Of a stretch of 64,000 nucleotides of DNA, positions 39,510-49,041 are shown one piece after another (the first letter of the stretch is position 1; every line of letters begins with the position of its first letter). Source of the stretch: Anaerobacillus alkalidiazotrophicus (GTDB lineage Bacteria; Bacillota; Bacilli; Bacillales_H; Anaerobacillaceae); the NCBI RefSeq assembly GCF_001866055.1, contig NZ_MLQS01000001.1, positions 1,294,501-1,358,500 of the forward strand, given 5' to 3'. The translations under genes were made by a program, and so were the position numbers. The notes below the pieces were generated by a model. The model was given only the letters and a program-made list of their open reading frames with translations, ran no database searches and was not told the DNA's origin.

Positions 39510-40265
39510 ATGGCAAAAATTCCAGTAGCAGTACAAATGTACACATTGCGTGAAGAAGTTGAGCATGATTTTGAAGGAACATTGAAAAAAGTTGCTGAGT
39601 TAGGCTTCGATGGAGTTGAGTTTGCAGGTTTTGGTAGCTTAACTGCCCAAGAAGTAAAAGTCTTGCTAGAAAAATTTGGCTTACAGGCAGCAGCTAGTCA
39701 CGTTCCGCTAGAAGATTTAGAAGCTGATTTAGATAAAGTCATTGAAGAACAAAAAATAATAGGTAGTAACTATGTTGTCGTCCCATTCTTAAAGCCAGAA
39801 AGAAGAAAAGAGGAAGATTATCAAGCTCTTATATCATTTTTAAACGAAGCCGGTGAAATGTGTAGACGTGAGGGTATTACCCTTTGTTATCATAATCACG
39901 ATTTTGAACTAAATCTATTATCCGATGGGAGAACTGGGCTAGAAACTATTTTAGAAAATACAAACGCTTGCACACTGAAGGCTGAGTTCGATATATATTG
40001 GCTCACAAAATCAGGTGAAATTCCAGTAGAGTGGATGAACCGTTATCAAAATAGAACACCACTCATTCACTTGAAAGATATGACGACAGATGAAGAACAA
40101 TTTTTTGCGGAACTTGGAAATGGTGGTGGAGTTGATCTTGAAGCAGTCCTAAATAATGGCGTAGAATCCGGTGTTCAATGGTGGATTGTTGAACAGGATA
40201 CTTGTTCACGTAATCCATTTGAAAGTTTGGAAATTAGTTTGAACTATTTGAAATCTCTTAAATAA
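39510..40265 (+). CDS. Sugar phosphate isomerase/epimerase family (TIM barrel)
   Basis: 251 residues, ATG 39510 with GAGG upstream. AP-endonuclease-2/IolE-type TIM barrel. N-terminal VAVQMYTLREEVEHDFEGTL is typical of the group often found with Gfo/Idh/MocA dehydrogenases. Likely metal ligands are the Glu of FDGVEFAG, His in CYHNHDFEL, Asp in AEFDIYW, His in PLIHLKDM and Glu in WWIVEQD. Members isomerise, epimerise or cleave sugars, keto-inositols and 3-keto-glycosides. First gene of a five-gene run (isomerase, ThuA, dehydrogenase, isomerase, dehydrogenase). Confidence 0.88.
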   Translation: MAKIPVAVQMYTLREEVEHDFEGTLKKVAELGFDGVEFAGFGSLTAQEVKVLLEKFGLQAAASHVPLEDLEADLDKVIEEQKIIGSNYVVVPFLKPERRKEEDYQALISFLNEAGEMCRREGITLCYHNHDFELNLLSDGRTGLETILENTNACTLKAEFDIYWLTKSGEIPVEWMNRYQNRTPLIHLKDMTTDEEQFFAELGNGGGVDLEAVLNNGVESGVQWWIVEQDTCSRNPFESLEISLNYLKSLK

Positions 40266-40304
40266 ATAATAAAAATAAAAATAGTAAGTTAGGAGAGATC
40301 ACTC

Positions 40305-41042
40305 ATGATCAAAGTTACAGTTTGGAATGAAAATCGTCACGAACAAAAAAATCCACTTGTAGGAGAGGTATATCCAGAAGGAATTCATGGTGCAATTGCT
40401 AGCTTTTTAAAGGAAGATTTTGAGGTTAGAACAGCAACTTTAGACGATGAGTTTCATGGACTTACAGATGACGTATTAAAAGAAACTGATGTATTACTTT
40501 GGTGGGGCCATATTGCCCATGATGAAGTAGACGATGGGGTTGTTGAAAAAGTAAAACAACGTGTTCTTGATGGAATGGGTTTGATTGTTCTTCATTCAGG
40601 TCACTTTTCAAAAATTTTCAAGACGCTAATGGGTACTACATGTGACCTTAAATGGCGTGAAGCCGACGAAAAAGAAAGGTTATGGGTAATAGATCCAAGT
40701 CATCCGATTGCAGAAGGCATTGGTGAATGTATTGAGCTTGAAAAAGAAGAGATGTACGGGGAACACTTTGATATCCCAACCCCAGATCAAGTAATTTTCT
40801 TGAGTTGGTTTGAAGGTGGGGAAGTGTTTAGAAGTGGTTGTACGTTTAAACGAGGTAAAGGCAAAATCTTTTATTTCCGTCCTGGTCACGAGACGTATCC
40901 AACTTATTATCACAAAGACATTCAGCAGGTGATCAAAAATGGTGTTGAATGGGCGAAACCTACGAAACTACCAAAACCCGTATATGGGAATGCAAAACCA
41001 TTAGAAGAAATTAAATGTAAAAACCAAAAAATTAAAAATTAG
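40305..41042 (+). CDS. ThuA-like protein (trehalose utilisation family)
   Basis: 245 residues, ATG 40305 with AGGAGAG upstream. It matches the ThuA fold, a class I glutamine-amidotransferase-like domain: [14 protein letters not shown] at the start, [38 protein letters not shown], and [17 protein letters not shown] near the end. ThuA proteins occur in trehalose and other disaccharide pathways that pass through 3-keto sugars; their exact reaction is unsettled. It lies 39 bases after the isomerase gene and 12 before the dehydrogenase gene, so it works in the same pathway. Confidence 0.9.
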   Translation: MIKVTVWNENRHEQKNPLVGEVYPEGIHGAIASFLKEDFEVRTATLDDEFHGLTDDVLKETDVLLWWGHIAHDEVDDGVVEKVKQRVLDGMGLIVLHSGHFSKIFKTLMGTTCDLKWREADEKERLWVIDPSHPIAEGIGECIELEKEEMYGEHFDIPTPDQVIFLSWFEGGEVFRSGCTFKRGKGKIFYFRPGHETYPTYYHKDIQQVIKNGVEWAKPTKLPKPVYGNAKPLEEIKCKNQKIKN

Positions 41043-41054
41043 GAGTGGGTATAG

Positions 41055-42080
41055 ATGAGTACATTAAAAATCGGAGTTATTGGTTGTGGAAGTATCGCAA
41101 AACATCGTCACCTTGTGGAGTATGCACAAAATGAACAAGTAGAAATTGTTGCTGTGTGTGACATTGTAAAAGAACGTGTAACTGAGTTTGCAGAGTTATA
41201 CGAGGCAAAAGCTTATACAAATTATGAAGATTTACTAGCAAACGAAGATATTGATGCAGTAAGTGTTTGTACACCAAACTACTTGCACGCACCGATTTCA
41301 ATCGCTGCATTAAATGCTGGAAAACATGTTTTATGTGAAAAGCCAATGGCAACGTCAAAAGAAGACGCAGAAGAAATGATTCAAGCTGCAGAAGCTTCAG
41401 GTAAAAAACTAATGATTGCTCATAATCAACGCTTTGTCCCTGCTCATCAAAAAGCAAGACAATTGATTGAAAAAGGTGAGTTAGGAAAAATTTATAGCTT
41501 CCGTACGGCTTTTGGTCATGGTGGGCCAGAAGGATGGAGTGCAGATGGAGCAGATAGCTGGTTCTTCAAAAAAGAAGAAGCTTTTATTGGAGCTATGGGT
41601 GACCTTGGGGTTCACAAAACAGATTTATTACGCTTCATCTTAGGTGAGGAATTTGTTGAAGTTGGTGCCTTTGTTGAAACAAGCGCGAAGGAAAATGCTG
41701 ATGTTGATGATACAGCGGTTTGTGTACTGAAATCAGAAAGTGGCATTATCGGTACGTTAGCAGCTAGCTGGTCGTATGTTTCACAAGAAGATAACTCAAC
41801 GGTTATTTATGGTGAAAAAGGAATTATGCGTCTACTTGACAACCCAGTAGATTCTCTAATTATTCAATACCAAAATGGCGAAGTTGCCAAGTATGAATTA
41901 GGAAAAATGCAAACGAATGAGGCTGGTGGCCAAACGTCTACAGAAGTTATTGATCGCTTTGTAAACTCGATCATTAATAATGAAGAATCACCAGTATCAG
42001 GTGTAGAAGGATTGAATTCTCTACAAGTCGTATTAGCGGCACTTGAGTCACAAGAAACGAAGAAAATCGTTAAGATCTAA
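41055..42080 (+). CDS. Gfo/Idh/MocA family dehydrogenase
   Basis: 341 residues, ATG 41055 with AGGAGTGG upstream. Rossmann fold IGVIGCGSIAKHRHL, cofactor Lys in LCEKPMATSKEDAEEM, C-terminal domain with AMGDLGVHKTDLLRFI, where Asp and His fit the catalytic pair. Third gene of the operon. Paired with TIM-barrel isomerases and ThuA, it could oxidise C3 of a glycoside, as ThuB does for trehalose. Substrate not determinable from sequence. Confidence 0.9.
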   Translation: MSTLKIGVIGCGSIAKHRHLVEYAQNEQVEIVAVCDIVKERVTEFAELYEAKAYTNYEDLLANEDIDAVSVCTPNYLHAPISIAALNAGKHVLCEKPMATSKEDAEEMIQAAEASGKKLMIAHNQRFVPAHQKARQLIEKGELGKIYSFRTAFGHGGPEGWSADGADSWFFKKEEAFIGAMGDLGVHKTDLLRFILGEEFVEVGAFVETSAKENADVDDTAVCVLKSESGIIGTLAASWSYVSQEDNSTVIYGEKGIMRLLDNPVDSLIIQYQNGEVAKYELGKMQTNEAGGQTSTEVIDRFVNSIINNEESPVSGVEGLNSLQVVLAALESQETKKIVKI

Positions 42081-42097
42081 CAAATAAGTAGAAGGAG

Positions 42098-42138
42098 CCA
42101 TCGATAGTGTGAGTTAAAATTCTCACTATCGAATGGCG
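42098..42138 (+). promoter_or_regulatory. Intra-operon hairpin
   Basis: GCCAT...CGATAGTGTGAG pairs with CTCACTATCG...ATGGC with one bulge, without a U-tract. It lies between the dehydrogenase and second isomerase genes, probably an RNA processing or stabilising structure. Confidence 0.5.
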
Positions 42139-42178
42139 ATTGAAAAAATAACCCGAATAATTAGGAGGCTTATTTACT

Positions 42179-43147
42179 ATGAAACTAGGTGTGTTTACAG
42201 TATTATTTTCTCAAAATAATTTTGAAGAAATGTTAGATATCGTTCAAAAAGCAGGCGTTCAAGCGGTAGAAATCGGTACAGGATGTTATCCAGGAAATGC
42301 TCATTGTAATCTTGATGAGCTATTAGAAAGTGAAGAGTTACGTAAAGATTATTTACAAAAAATAGAATCTCGTGGTATCCAAATTAGCGCATTTAGCTGT
42401 CATGGTAACCCGATTTCACCGGAAAAGTCATTTGCAGAAGAGTCACATGAAACATTATTGAAAACGATTAAACTTGCTAGTTTAATGAATGTTCCGGTTG
42501 TTAATTGTTTCTCTGGAACAGCTGGTGATCATGAAGAAGCAAAATATCCAAACTGGCCAGTAACACCATGGCCAAATGAATTTGGCGATGTGTTGAAGTG
42601 GCAGTGGGAAGAGAAATTGATTCCTTATTGGAAAGAAGTTGGACAGTTCGCACAAGACCATAACGTGAAGATAGGTTTAGAACTTCATGGCGGATTTTTA
42701 GTGCATACGCCATACACGCTTTTAAAATTAAGAGAAGCAACATGTGATGCCATTGGTGCTAACCTTGATCCAAGTCATCTTTGGTGGCAAGGAATTGATC
42801 CAGTAGCAGCTATTAAAATTCTTGGTAAAGAAAATGCCATTCACCATTTTCACGCAAAAGATACGTACATTGACCAAGAGAATGTCAATATGTACGGATT
42901 AACGGATATGCAGCCTTATGGGGAAGTACAAACAAGAGCATGGACGTTCCGTTCAGTAGGGTGTGGTCATAGTATCCAAGAGTGGTCAGATATGATCAGT
43001 GCATTACGCACTTATGGATATGACTATGTTGTCAGTATTGAACATGAAGATCCACTTATGTCGATTGAAGAAGGCTTCCAACGAGCAGTAACAAATTTAA
43101 AATCAGTCATCATTGCAGAAAAACCTACGGATGCTTGGTGGGTGTAA
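42179..43147 (+). CDS. Sugar phosphate isomerase/epimerase family (TIM barrel), second
   Basis: 322 residues, ATG 42179 with AGGAGG 10 bases upstream. Longer than the first isomerase and of a different subgroup: LGVFTVLFSQNNFEEMLDI, AVEIGTGCYPGNAHC, ISAFSCHGNPISP, KIGLELHGGFLVHTP, GANLDPSHLWWQGIDP, HFHAKDTYID and VVSIEHEDPLMSIEEG. The His/Glu/Asp pattern is that of a divalent-metal TIM barrel. Such proteins accompany Gfo/Idh/MocA dehydrogenases in inositol and 3-keto-sugar pathways. The next gene starts 25 bases after its stop. Confidence 0.88.
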   Translation: MKLGVFTVLFSQNNFEEMLDIVQKAGVQAVEIGTGCYPGNAHCNLDELLESEELRKDYLQKIESRGIQISAFSCHGNPISPEKSFAEESHETLLKTIKLASLMNVPVVNCFSGTAGDHEEAKYPNWPVTPWPNEFGDVLKWQWEEKLIPYWKEVGQFAQDHNVKIGLELHGGFLVHTPYTLLKLREATCDAIGANLDPSHLWWQGIDPVAAIKILGKENAIHHFHAKDTYIDQENVNMYGLTDMQPYGEVQTRAWTFRSVGCGHSIQEWSDMISALRTYGYDYVVSIEHEDPLMSIEEGFQRAVTNLKSVIIAEKPTDAWWV

Positions 43148-43172
43148 AACTTACGTAAGGGGAGTGGATAAA

Positions 43173-44225
43173 ATGGGAATGAAACTTGGTATTATCGGTT
43201 ATGGCGGCATGGGCTATTGGCACGGTGAATATGCACCACGAGCTGGAGTTGAAGTAGTTGCCGCTTATGATGTTGATCCAAAACGCTTAGAAATGGCGAA
43301 AGACAATGGTATTGAAGCTTATGATAATTTAGATGAGTTTTTAAAACATGATGGAATGAATTTTGTCGTCATTGCTACACCAAATGACGTTCATAAAGAA
43401 TTAACGATCAAATCAATGCACGCAGGTATGCATGTCATGGTTGAAAAACCCGCAACGATGTCAGTGACTGACTGGGATGATATGGTGGCTGAAAGTGAGA
43501 AAACGGGTCAGATTTTAACGGTTCACCAAAACCGTCGTTGGGATAAAGATTACAATGTGATGCGTAAAGTTGTCGAAGAAGGAAAAATCGGTGAAGTTTT
43601 GTCCATCGAAAGTCGTGTATTTGGAACAGGTGGAGCGTTCTTCGGTTGGCGCAGTTTTCCTGAATATGGTGGCGGCATGATTTTGGATTGGGGCGTTCAC
43701 CTCTTTGACCAATTATTAGGTATGTACCCTGATATTAAAGTAACAAATGTTTATGCGAAACTAATGACTGTACTTGATCAAAAAGTAGACGATTATTTTA
43801 AAGTAACACTTACATTGGAAAACGGTCCGTTACTACATGTAGAAGTAGGAACGTATGCTTTCTATAAGCTACCTCGCTGGTATGTTATCGGAAATGAAGG
43901 TACATTACAAATTGATGATTTTGATTGTGAAAAGGGTGGCTATATGAAACCACGTTATACGGATACGCCAGTCGCTGAAGTAGTTGTCATGACATCTGCA
44001 GGTCCAACACGTATGATGGCACCTCGACCACCAGAAACAAAGGAAGACTTCCCACTACCAGAAGTAGAAACTGATTGGACAGAACTTTACCAAAATTTAG
44101 TGGGTGTAATGGAAGGAAAAGAGGACTTGATTGTCAAGCCGCATCAGGTTCGTAGAGTACTAGAATTGATCGAAGTCATCTTCCAGTCAGCTGAGGAAGA
44201 TCGTTCAATAGAGGTACGTATTTAA
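43173..44225 (+). CDS. Gfo/Idh/MocA family dehydrogenase
   Basis: 350 residues. ATG 43173 is chosen because AAGGGGAGTGG precedes it; an in-frame upstream start at 43113 would overlap the isomerase gene. Rossmann motif LGIIGYGGMGYWHGEYAPRA, cofactor Lys in MVEKPATMSVTDWDDM, and HQNRRWDKDYNVM with the WGVHLFDQLLGMYPD region. Last gene of the isomerase/ThuA operon. An imperfect terminator follows. Having two dehydrogenases in one operon suggests one oxidation and one reduction, or two epimeric substrates. Confidence 0.9.
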   Translation: MGMKLGIIGYGGMGYWHGEYAPRAGVEVVAAYDVDPKRLEMAKDNGIEAYDNLDEFLKHDGMNFVVIATPNDVHKELTIKSMHAGMHVMVEKPATMSVTDWDDMVAESEKTGQILTVHQNRRWDKDYNVMRKVVEEGKIGEVLSIESRVFGTGGAFFGWRSFPEYGGGMILDWGVHLFDQLLGMYPDIKVTNVYAKLMTVLDQKVDDYFKVTLTLENGPLLHVEVGTYAFYKLPRWYVIGNEGTLQIDDFDCEKGGYMKPRYTDTPVAEVVVMTSAGPTRMMAPRPPETKEDFPLPEVETDWTELYQNLVGVMEGKEDLIVKPHQVRRVLELIEVIFQSAEEDRSIEVRI

Positions 44226-44265
44226 TATTTTAGATTTATTAGTGAAAGAAATTTATTTATACTAG

Positions 44266-44316
44266 AAGAAAGGATCCTATAATCAAATTTAAAAAGATTA
44301 TAGATTCTTTCTTTTC
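44266..44316 (+). terminator. Probable terminator after the dehydrogenase operon
   Basis: AGAAAGGATCCTATAATC pairs imperfectly with GATTATAGATTCTTTCT, followed by TTTC. Confidence 0.6.
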
Positions 44317-44369
44317 AGTGTTTTTACAATTTTAAATAATAGAAATTTAGGAAAAGGACTGATTTGGAA

Positions 44370-45338
44370 ATGGCAGAGAAATGGTTGGTTGGTGTTGATA
44401 TTGGTGGAACGACGATTAAACTAGCGTTTATTAGTGAAGCTGGTGAAATCATGACAAAATGGGAAATTGACACAGATAAAAGCAATAATGGACAACAAAT
44501 TCCTACTGATATTGCGAAAGCTATTCAAACAAAATTAATCGAACTAGATCAACAGAAAGAGAAACTAATTGGCATTGGGATCGGTGCACCTGGTCCAGTT
44601 AACTTTCATGATGGATCAATCGAAGTAGCTGTAAATTTGGGGTGGAAAAACTTCCCTCTAAAAGCGCTTCTTGAGCAAGAACTTGGCTTACCTGTCGTTG
44701 TTGACAATGATGCGAATTTAGCAGCACTAGGTGAAATGTGGAAAGGTGCTGGAGAAGGAGCGAACGATTTAATTTTTGTTACATTAGGTACAGGTGTTGG
44801 TGGCGGTATTATCTCAAGCGGGAAGATCGTACACGGAATTAATGGGGCTGGTGGTGAAATTGGCCATGTAACATCAGTGATAGAAGGTGGAGCACCATGT
44901 AATTGTGGGAAAAAAGGCTGTCTTGAAACCATCGCATCTGCAACAGGTATTGCTCGATTAGCAGTAGAAGCGATTTCTTCTACGGATACACCTAGTCAAT
45001 TAAGAGAGTTATACAATGAGCAAAAGAACTTAACAGCAAAACAAGTACTAGATGCAGCAAAAGAAAAGGACGAGCTTGCTAAAAACGTGATTGATCAAGT
45101 AACCCTTCATTTAGGGTTAGCGTTAGCAAATTTATCTAATGGTTTAAATCCAGAAAAGATTGTTATTGGTGGTGGTGTTTCTAAAGCGGGAGATACAATA
45201 CTAGTACCCGTGAAAGAACAGTTTGCTCGCTTTGCATTCCCTAGAGTGTTAGATGGTGTAGAAATAACAATTGCAACAATCGGTAACGACGCAGGTGTCA
45301 TTGGTGGCGCTTGGTTAGCCAAAACAAATTTTAGATAA
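44370..45338 (+). CDS. glcK: Glucokinase, ROK family
   Basis: Phosphorylates glucose with ATP to glucose 6-phosphate in the cytoplasm. 322 residues from ATG 44370 (TTG 44364 is an alternative, with AAAGGAC upstream). ATP-binding motif VGVDIGGTTIKLAF, the catalytic Asp in VVVDNDANLAALGE, and the ROK zinc motif CNCGKKGCLE are present. The sequence resembles GlcK of Bacillus over its full length. It provides the entry point for glucose released by LacZ, the GH13 enzymes and any glycoside cleavage in this region. It stands alone between two hairpins. Confidence 0.93.
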   Translation: MAEKWLVGVDIGGTTIKLAFISEAGEIMTKWEIDTDKSNNGQQIPTDIAKAIQTKLIELDQQKEKLIGIGIGAPGPVNFHDGSIEVAVNLGWKNFPLKALLEQELGLPVVVDNDANLAALGEMWKGAGEGANDLIFVTLGTGVGGGIISSGKIVHGINGAGGEIGHVTSVIEGGAPCNCGKKGCLETIASATGIARLAVEAISSTDTPSQLRELYNEQKNLTAKQVLDAAKEKDELAKNVIDQVTLHLGLALANLSNGLNPEKIVIGGGVSKAGDTILVPVKEQFARFAFPRVLDGVEITIATIGNDAGVIGGAWLAKTNFR

Positions 45339-45376
45339 AACGAGCTTAACAAGCATTTAATCTTAAATATACTACT

Positions 45377-45406
45377 GAAAGCATATCTACGTGAAGATAT
45401 GCTTTC
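45377..45406 (+). terminator. Hairpin after glcK
   Basis: GAAAGCATATCT pairs perfectly with AGATATGCTTTC around a 6-base loop. The following U-tract is poor (GTACTTTACC). Confidence 0.6.
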
Positions 45407-45439
45407 GTACTTTACCTAATAAAAGTAGGGGGCATTTCA

Positions 45440-47236
45440 GTGGTTAAGACAAGCATAAGAAATAAATTGATCGTCCTATTATTGTTAGTAACCATTGTCC
45501 CATTTGGTAGCGCCATCTTTGTAACCTATATTTATACAAAGGAATCGTTAAATGACCAAGCTATTCAAACAAACCTCAATCTTCTTTATCAAGGAAAAGT
45601 AAATATCGAAGGTTATCTAAGTGAGCTAAATAACCATACATTATCGATTTATAGAAACGTAGATTTCATGAAACATTTAAAAATTAGTCCTTTTCCTTAT
45701 GATTATTTAGCTCAACGCGTAATAAGCAACATGTTACTTACAATATTATATGCAGATGACGATATACAACGAGTTTCATTATCAGGTATAGAAAGTACAA
45801 GCTTGGTTACAGCTTCTAGACGTTCTTCCGTTGCCTACTTCGAAAATGTGATTGACCCTAATCAGGAGAACAACTTAGTTGCTAAGGTAAGCCCATATAA
45901 TCTTTATATAAAATCTAACCCTCAATCCAAAGAAAAAGGTTTAACCTCTTTTACTTTACATCGGTCAATTGTTAATGTTCCATCTAGTGAGGTGCTCGGT
46001 TTTATTTCATTAGAAGTTGTCCCTCGTAAGGTAGGACAGTTAAGCAAGCACTTGTATGATGAGGGAAAAGAGGAATTTTATATTTTCACTCCTGAGGGAA
46101 ATGTTGTTTACAGCTCTCAATATGGTGTGAAAACAGAAAATGCTTTTGAGCCTTGGGGGCAAAAGTTACTTGAGGCTTCTGAGTTAAGTGGTTCTATAAT
46201 ATGGAATGATGAAAATTTTCATGGAGTCATCGTTTATGAGACGATTTCGCCACATTTAGGTGGTTGGATGTTAGTAAAACGACTTCCATATCATACTTTG
46301 CACGAAAGTGCCTATGGTGTGGCGATGATCAATATTGTATTTGGGGTAATTGGTATTTTCATTGCTGTTTTAGCGACATTATTTGTTTCATATAAAATTA
46401 CTTCACCAATAAGAATCCTAGTGAAAAACATTCGCCAAGTCGAAAAGGGAAATATGCAGGCAAAATTCCAATCATTAGGAAGTGATGAAATAGGTGTGCT
46501 TGGTGAAAGATTTAAAATCATGATGGAGCGGATTAATAAGCTTATAGATCGTGAGTATAAGCTAGAATTAGAAAACAAAACTAATCAATTAAAAGTATTG
46601 CAGTCACAAATAAATCCGCATTTTTTATATAATACACTACAATCAATTGGAACAATGGCATTAAAAAGTAAGAATAAAGAAGTCTACTCGGCGTTAACTG
46701 ACCTTTCTCAGATTATGAGATATGGCATGAATACAGATGAGGGAGTTGTTTCTCTAGTAAAAGAGGTTAATTATATTAAAGCCTATTTATTGTTACAAAG
46801 GCAAAGATTTAGTGATGATTTTGAATATATACTAGACGTTGAAGAAGATGTCTTAGATGTAAAGGTACCAAAAATGACTTTACAGCCGATCATTGAAAAC
46901 TATTTTAAACATGGATTTCATGCGAACGATGGCGTAGGGAAGTTGACAATCGAGTGTAAACGTAAAGAATCTACTTTGCTAATAAAAATTCGTGATAATG
47001 GAACAGGAGTATCAGAGGAACGCCTTTGTGACATTGTTCATCATTTAAATGCAGAGCACAACCGTGGGCGCGAAGATACAAATATTGGACTTAAAAATGT
47101 GTACGTACGTTTGAAACTTTATTATTCAAACAAAGCTACGTTTGAACTTCAAAATTTAGACGAAGGCGGCTTCCTTGTAACAATGAAGCTCCCACTTGAA
47201 ATAGGAGGTAGCAGAGATGAAGGCAATCATCGTTGA
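45440..47236 (+). CDS. YesM-type sensor histidine kinase, second complete copy
   Basis: 598 residues, GTG 45440 with GTAGGGGG upstream. Two membrane spans (about 13-32 and 290-312), an extracytoplasmic Cache-like sensor, HAMP (KITSPIRILVKNIRQVEKGN), phospho-His in INPHFLYNT, and a HATPase with DNGTGVSEERL and NIGLKNVYVRL. It overlaps the regulator gene by 20 bases. The next operon encodes an ABC importer, so it probably senses that importer's sugar. Its sensor domain differs from the kinase at 27.5 kb. Confidence 0.92.
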   Translation: MVKTSIRNKLIVLLLLVTIVPFGSAIFVTYIYTKESLNDQAIQTNLNLLYQGKVNIEGYLSELNNHTLSIYRNVDFMKHLKISPFPYDYLAQRVISNMLLTILYADDDIQRVSLSGIESTSLVTASRRSSVAYFENVIDPNQENNLVAKVSPYNLYIKSNPQSKEKGLTSFTLHRSIVNVPSSEVLGFISLEVVPRKVGQLSKHLYDEGKEEFYIFTPEGNVVYSSQYGVKTENAFEPWGQKLLEASELSGSIIWNDENFHGVIVYETISPHLGGWMLVKRLPYHTLHESAYGVAMINIVFGVIGIFIAVLATLFVSYKITSPIRILVKNIRQVEKGNMQAKFQSLGSDEIGVLGERFKIMMERINKLIDREYKLELENKTNQLKVLQSQINPHFLYNTLQSIGTMALKSKNKEVYSALTDLSQIMRYGMNTDEGVVSLVKEVNYIKAYLLLQRQRFSDDFEYILDVEEDVLDVKVPKMTLQPIIENYFKHGFHANDGVGKLTIECKRKESTLLIKIRDNGTGVSEERLCDIVHHLNAEHNRGREDTNIGLKNVYVRLKLYYSNKATFELQNLDEGGFLVTMKLPLEIGGSRDEGNHR

Positions 47237-48818
47237 TGATGAAAAACATGTTCGTGAAGGTTTGATGTTATTAGCTGATTGGGAAAATCAAGGAATTAAA
47301 ACAATTTTTGAAGCCTCAGATGTAGAAGAAGCAATAGAGATCATTTCAAAGCATAAGCCTGAAATTATTTTTACTGATATGAACATGCCTAAACGAGATG
47401 GAATCGATCTATTAAAATGGCTTCATACTTCAAAGTTGAATTGTAAGACTATTGTAGTTAGCGGTTATGATGATTTTCATTATATGAGAAATGCTATCGC
47501 ATGTGGGAGCTTTGATTATATTTTAAAACCTATTCAAGAGGATATTTTAAATGAAACGTTAGCTAAAGCTGTACATGAATGGAAGGAACAAAATCAAGAC
47601 AGATTATCAAATATTGAGAATAATAAGGTGATTAATGAAGTAAAGCCATTATTTTGGGATTACCTTCTATCTGGAATACTGGATAAGCCTAACTTATCGA
47701 CTCGAGCTATTGAACAAATTGAAAAAGTATATCAGGTTAATGTATCATCATCTCCACTCACAATCGCTTTAATTCCAATGAAAATGATCATTCAAAAGAA
47801 ATATCGAGATGATGTCAATTTAGCTTTCTTTTCTTTATTAAATATTTGCAATGAAGTGTTGAGTGAGCGGAAAATGGGAATTGCCTTTCGCAACATGAAT
47901 AAGGAAGAAGAACTTGTCCTAATTCTATGGAAAAATAACGGAATAAAAGTAGCATTAGAACAAATATCTACAATGATTTATCAATGTACAGCGGTCCAGT
48001 CTCCAATCGTTATAGGGCAATCATCTATTAAATGTAATGAGGCTTATGATTCGTCAGTTCACTCTCTTCTAAATTACAATTTATTGGAAAATGGTAGGGG
48101 CATTAAAGTTGTATTGGAAAAAAAACCAATAACAAAGTCGATTATTCATCTCTTTGATTACTCTGAGGAAATAAAATGGGCGATACAAAGCGGTAGTACC
48201 GAGCAAATAGATGGTATTTTAGAGAAAATTCATCAAATGTTTGTAAAAGATAACTATTTTTCATTAGAGCAAATACAAATTTGGGAAAATCAGTTTGAAC
48301 TCTTAAAGGATCACTGGTTAAAAGAATATGAGATTCAACGACAGAAAAATTTATATCAGGGATTCGATTATTGGGATGATTTTGGATTTTTTTCGCTCTC
48401 TAAATTTAAAGAAGAGAAGAGAAAAGAATTTTATGATTTGATAGAAACTGTGTTTAATGTTCAATTTAAAAAAGAAAAATCCAGTGTTGAAATGATAGAA
48501 GAGTATATTAGAGCAAACTATGAAAAAGACATCAAACTTCAAGATATCGCTGATCGGTTTTATTTAAGTAGAGAATATATTTCAAGAAAGTTTAAACAAG
48601 AATATCACGAGACGATTACAGATTACCTCACAAAAATTCGCATTGAAAGAGCAAAAGGGTTATTAGAAAATCCTTATTTGAAAATATATGATATTGCAGA
48701 GGCTGTCGGCTATCAAAACGATAAATATTTTATTAAAGTATTTAAAAAATTAGAAGGTATGACACCGAACGAATATCGAAGCCAAATACGATGTCTGACA
48801 CCGAAAATGGACAAATGA
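47217..48818 (+). CDS. YesN-type response regulator (REC plus AraC domain), second
   Basis: 533 residues, ATG 47217 inside the end of the kinase gene, with AGGAGG upstream. The receiver domain begins KAIIVDDEKHVREG, with phospho-Asp in IIFTDMNMPKRDG and Lys in ILKPI. A long middle region of unknown fold follows, then the AraC/XylS DNA-binding domain with IKLQDIADRFYLSREYISRKF and KIYDIAEAVGYQNDKYFIKVF. Likely activates the ABC operon at 49.0 kb. Two hairpins lie between them. Confidence 0.92.
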   Translation: MKAIIVDDEKHVREGLMLLADWENQGIKTIFEASDVEEAIEIISKHKPEIIFTDMNMPKRDGIDLLKWLHTSKLNCKTIVVSGYDDFHYMRNAIACGSFDYILKPIQEDILNETLAKAVHEWKEQNQDRLSNIENNKVINEVKPLFWDYLLSGILDKPNLSTRAIEQIEKVYQVNVSSSPLTIALIPMKMIIQKKYRDDVNLAFFSLLNICNEVLSERKMGIAFRNMNKEEELVLILWKNNGIKVALEQISTMIYQCTAVQSPIVIGQSSIKCNEAYDSSVHSLLNYNLLENGRGIKVVLEKKPITKSIIHLFDYSEEIKWAIQSGSTEQIDGILEKIHQMFVKDNYFSLEQIQIWENQFELLKDHWLKEYEIQRQKNLYQGFDYWDDFGFFSLSKFKEEKRKEFYDLIETVFNVQFKKEKSSVEMIEEYIRANYEKDIKLQDIADRFYLSREYISRKFKQEYHETITDYLTKIRIERAKGLLENPYLKIYDIAEAVGYQNDKYFIKVFKKLEGMTPNEYRSQIRCLTPKMDK

Positions 48819-48845
48819 TCGAAGTGGCCGTGTGGATTGGACATT

Positions 48846-48885
48846 TTTAAGAGGAGATTAGGAGAAAGGCTATTCTCCTCTTAAA
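48846..48885 (+). terminator. Terminator after the second YesM/YesN pair
   Basis: TTTAAGAGGAGA pairs perfectly with TCTCCTCTTAAA, followed by TTTTG. A second stem, ATAAAGGTG...CACCTTTAT (48909-48959), comes next and may belong to the importer's leader. Confidence 0.75.
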
Positions 48886-49002
48886 TTTTGAATGTTTTTG
48901 AGTGATAGATAAAGGTGTACATTATTGATCTGTAAGAGGTCAAAAAAGTGCACCTTTATAGTCAATCCTGTTACTATTCTCACATCCTAGTTATTTATAT
49001 AA

Positions 49003-49016
49003 TGAAAGCGTAATCA
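49003..49016 (+). promoter_or_regulatory. cre box before the third sugar ABC operon
   Basis: TGAAAGCGTAATCA matches the CcpA consensus TGNAANCGNWNNCW at every defined position and lies 26 bases before the first start codon. Confidence 0.6.
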
Positions 49017-49041
49017 AAATATTGTAGGTGGTGAAAGTAAC

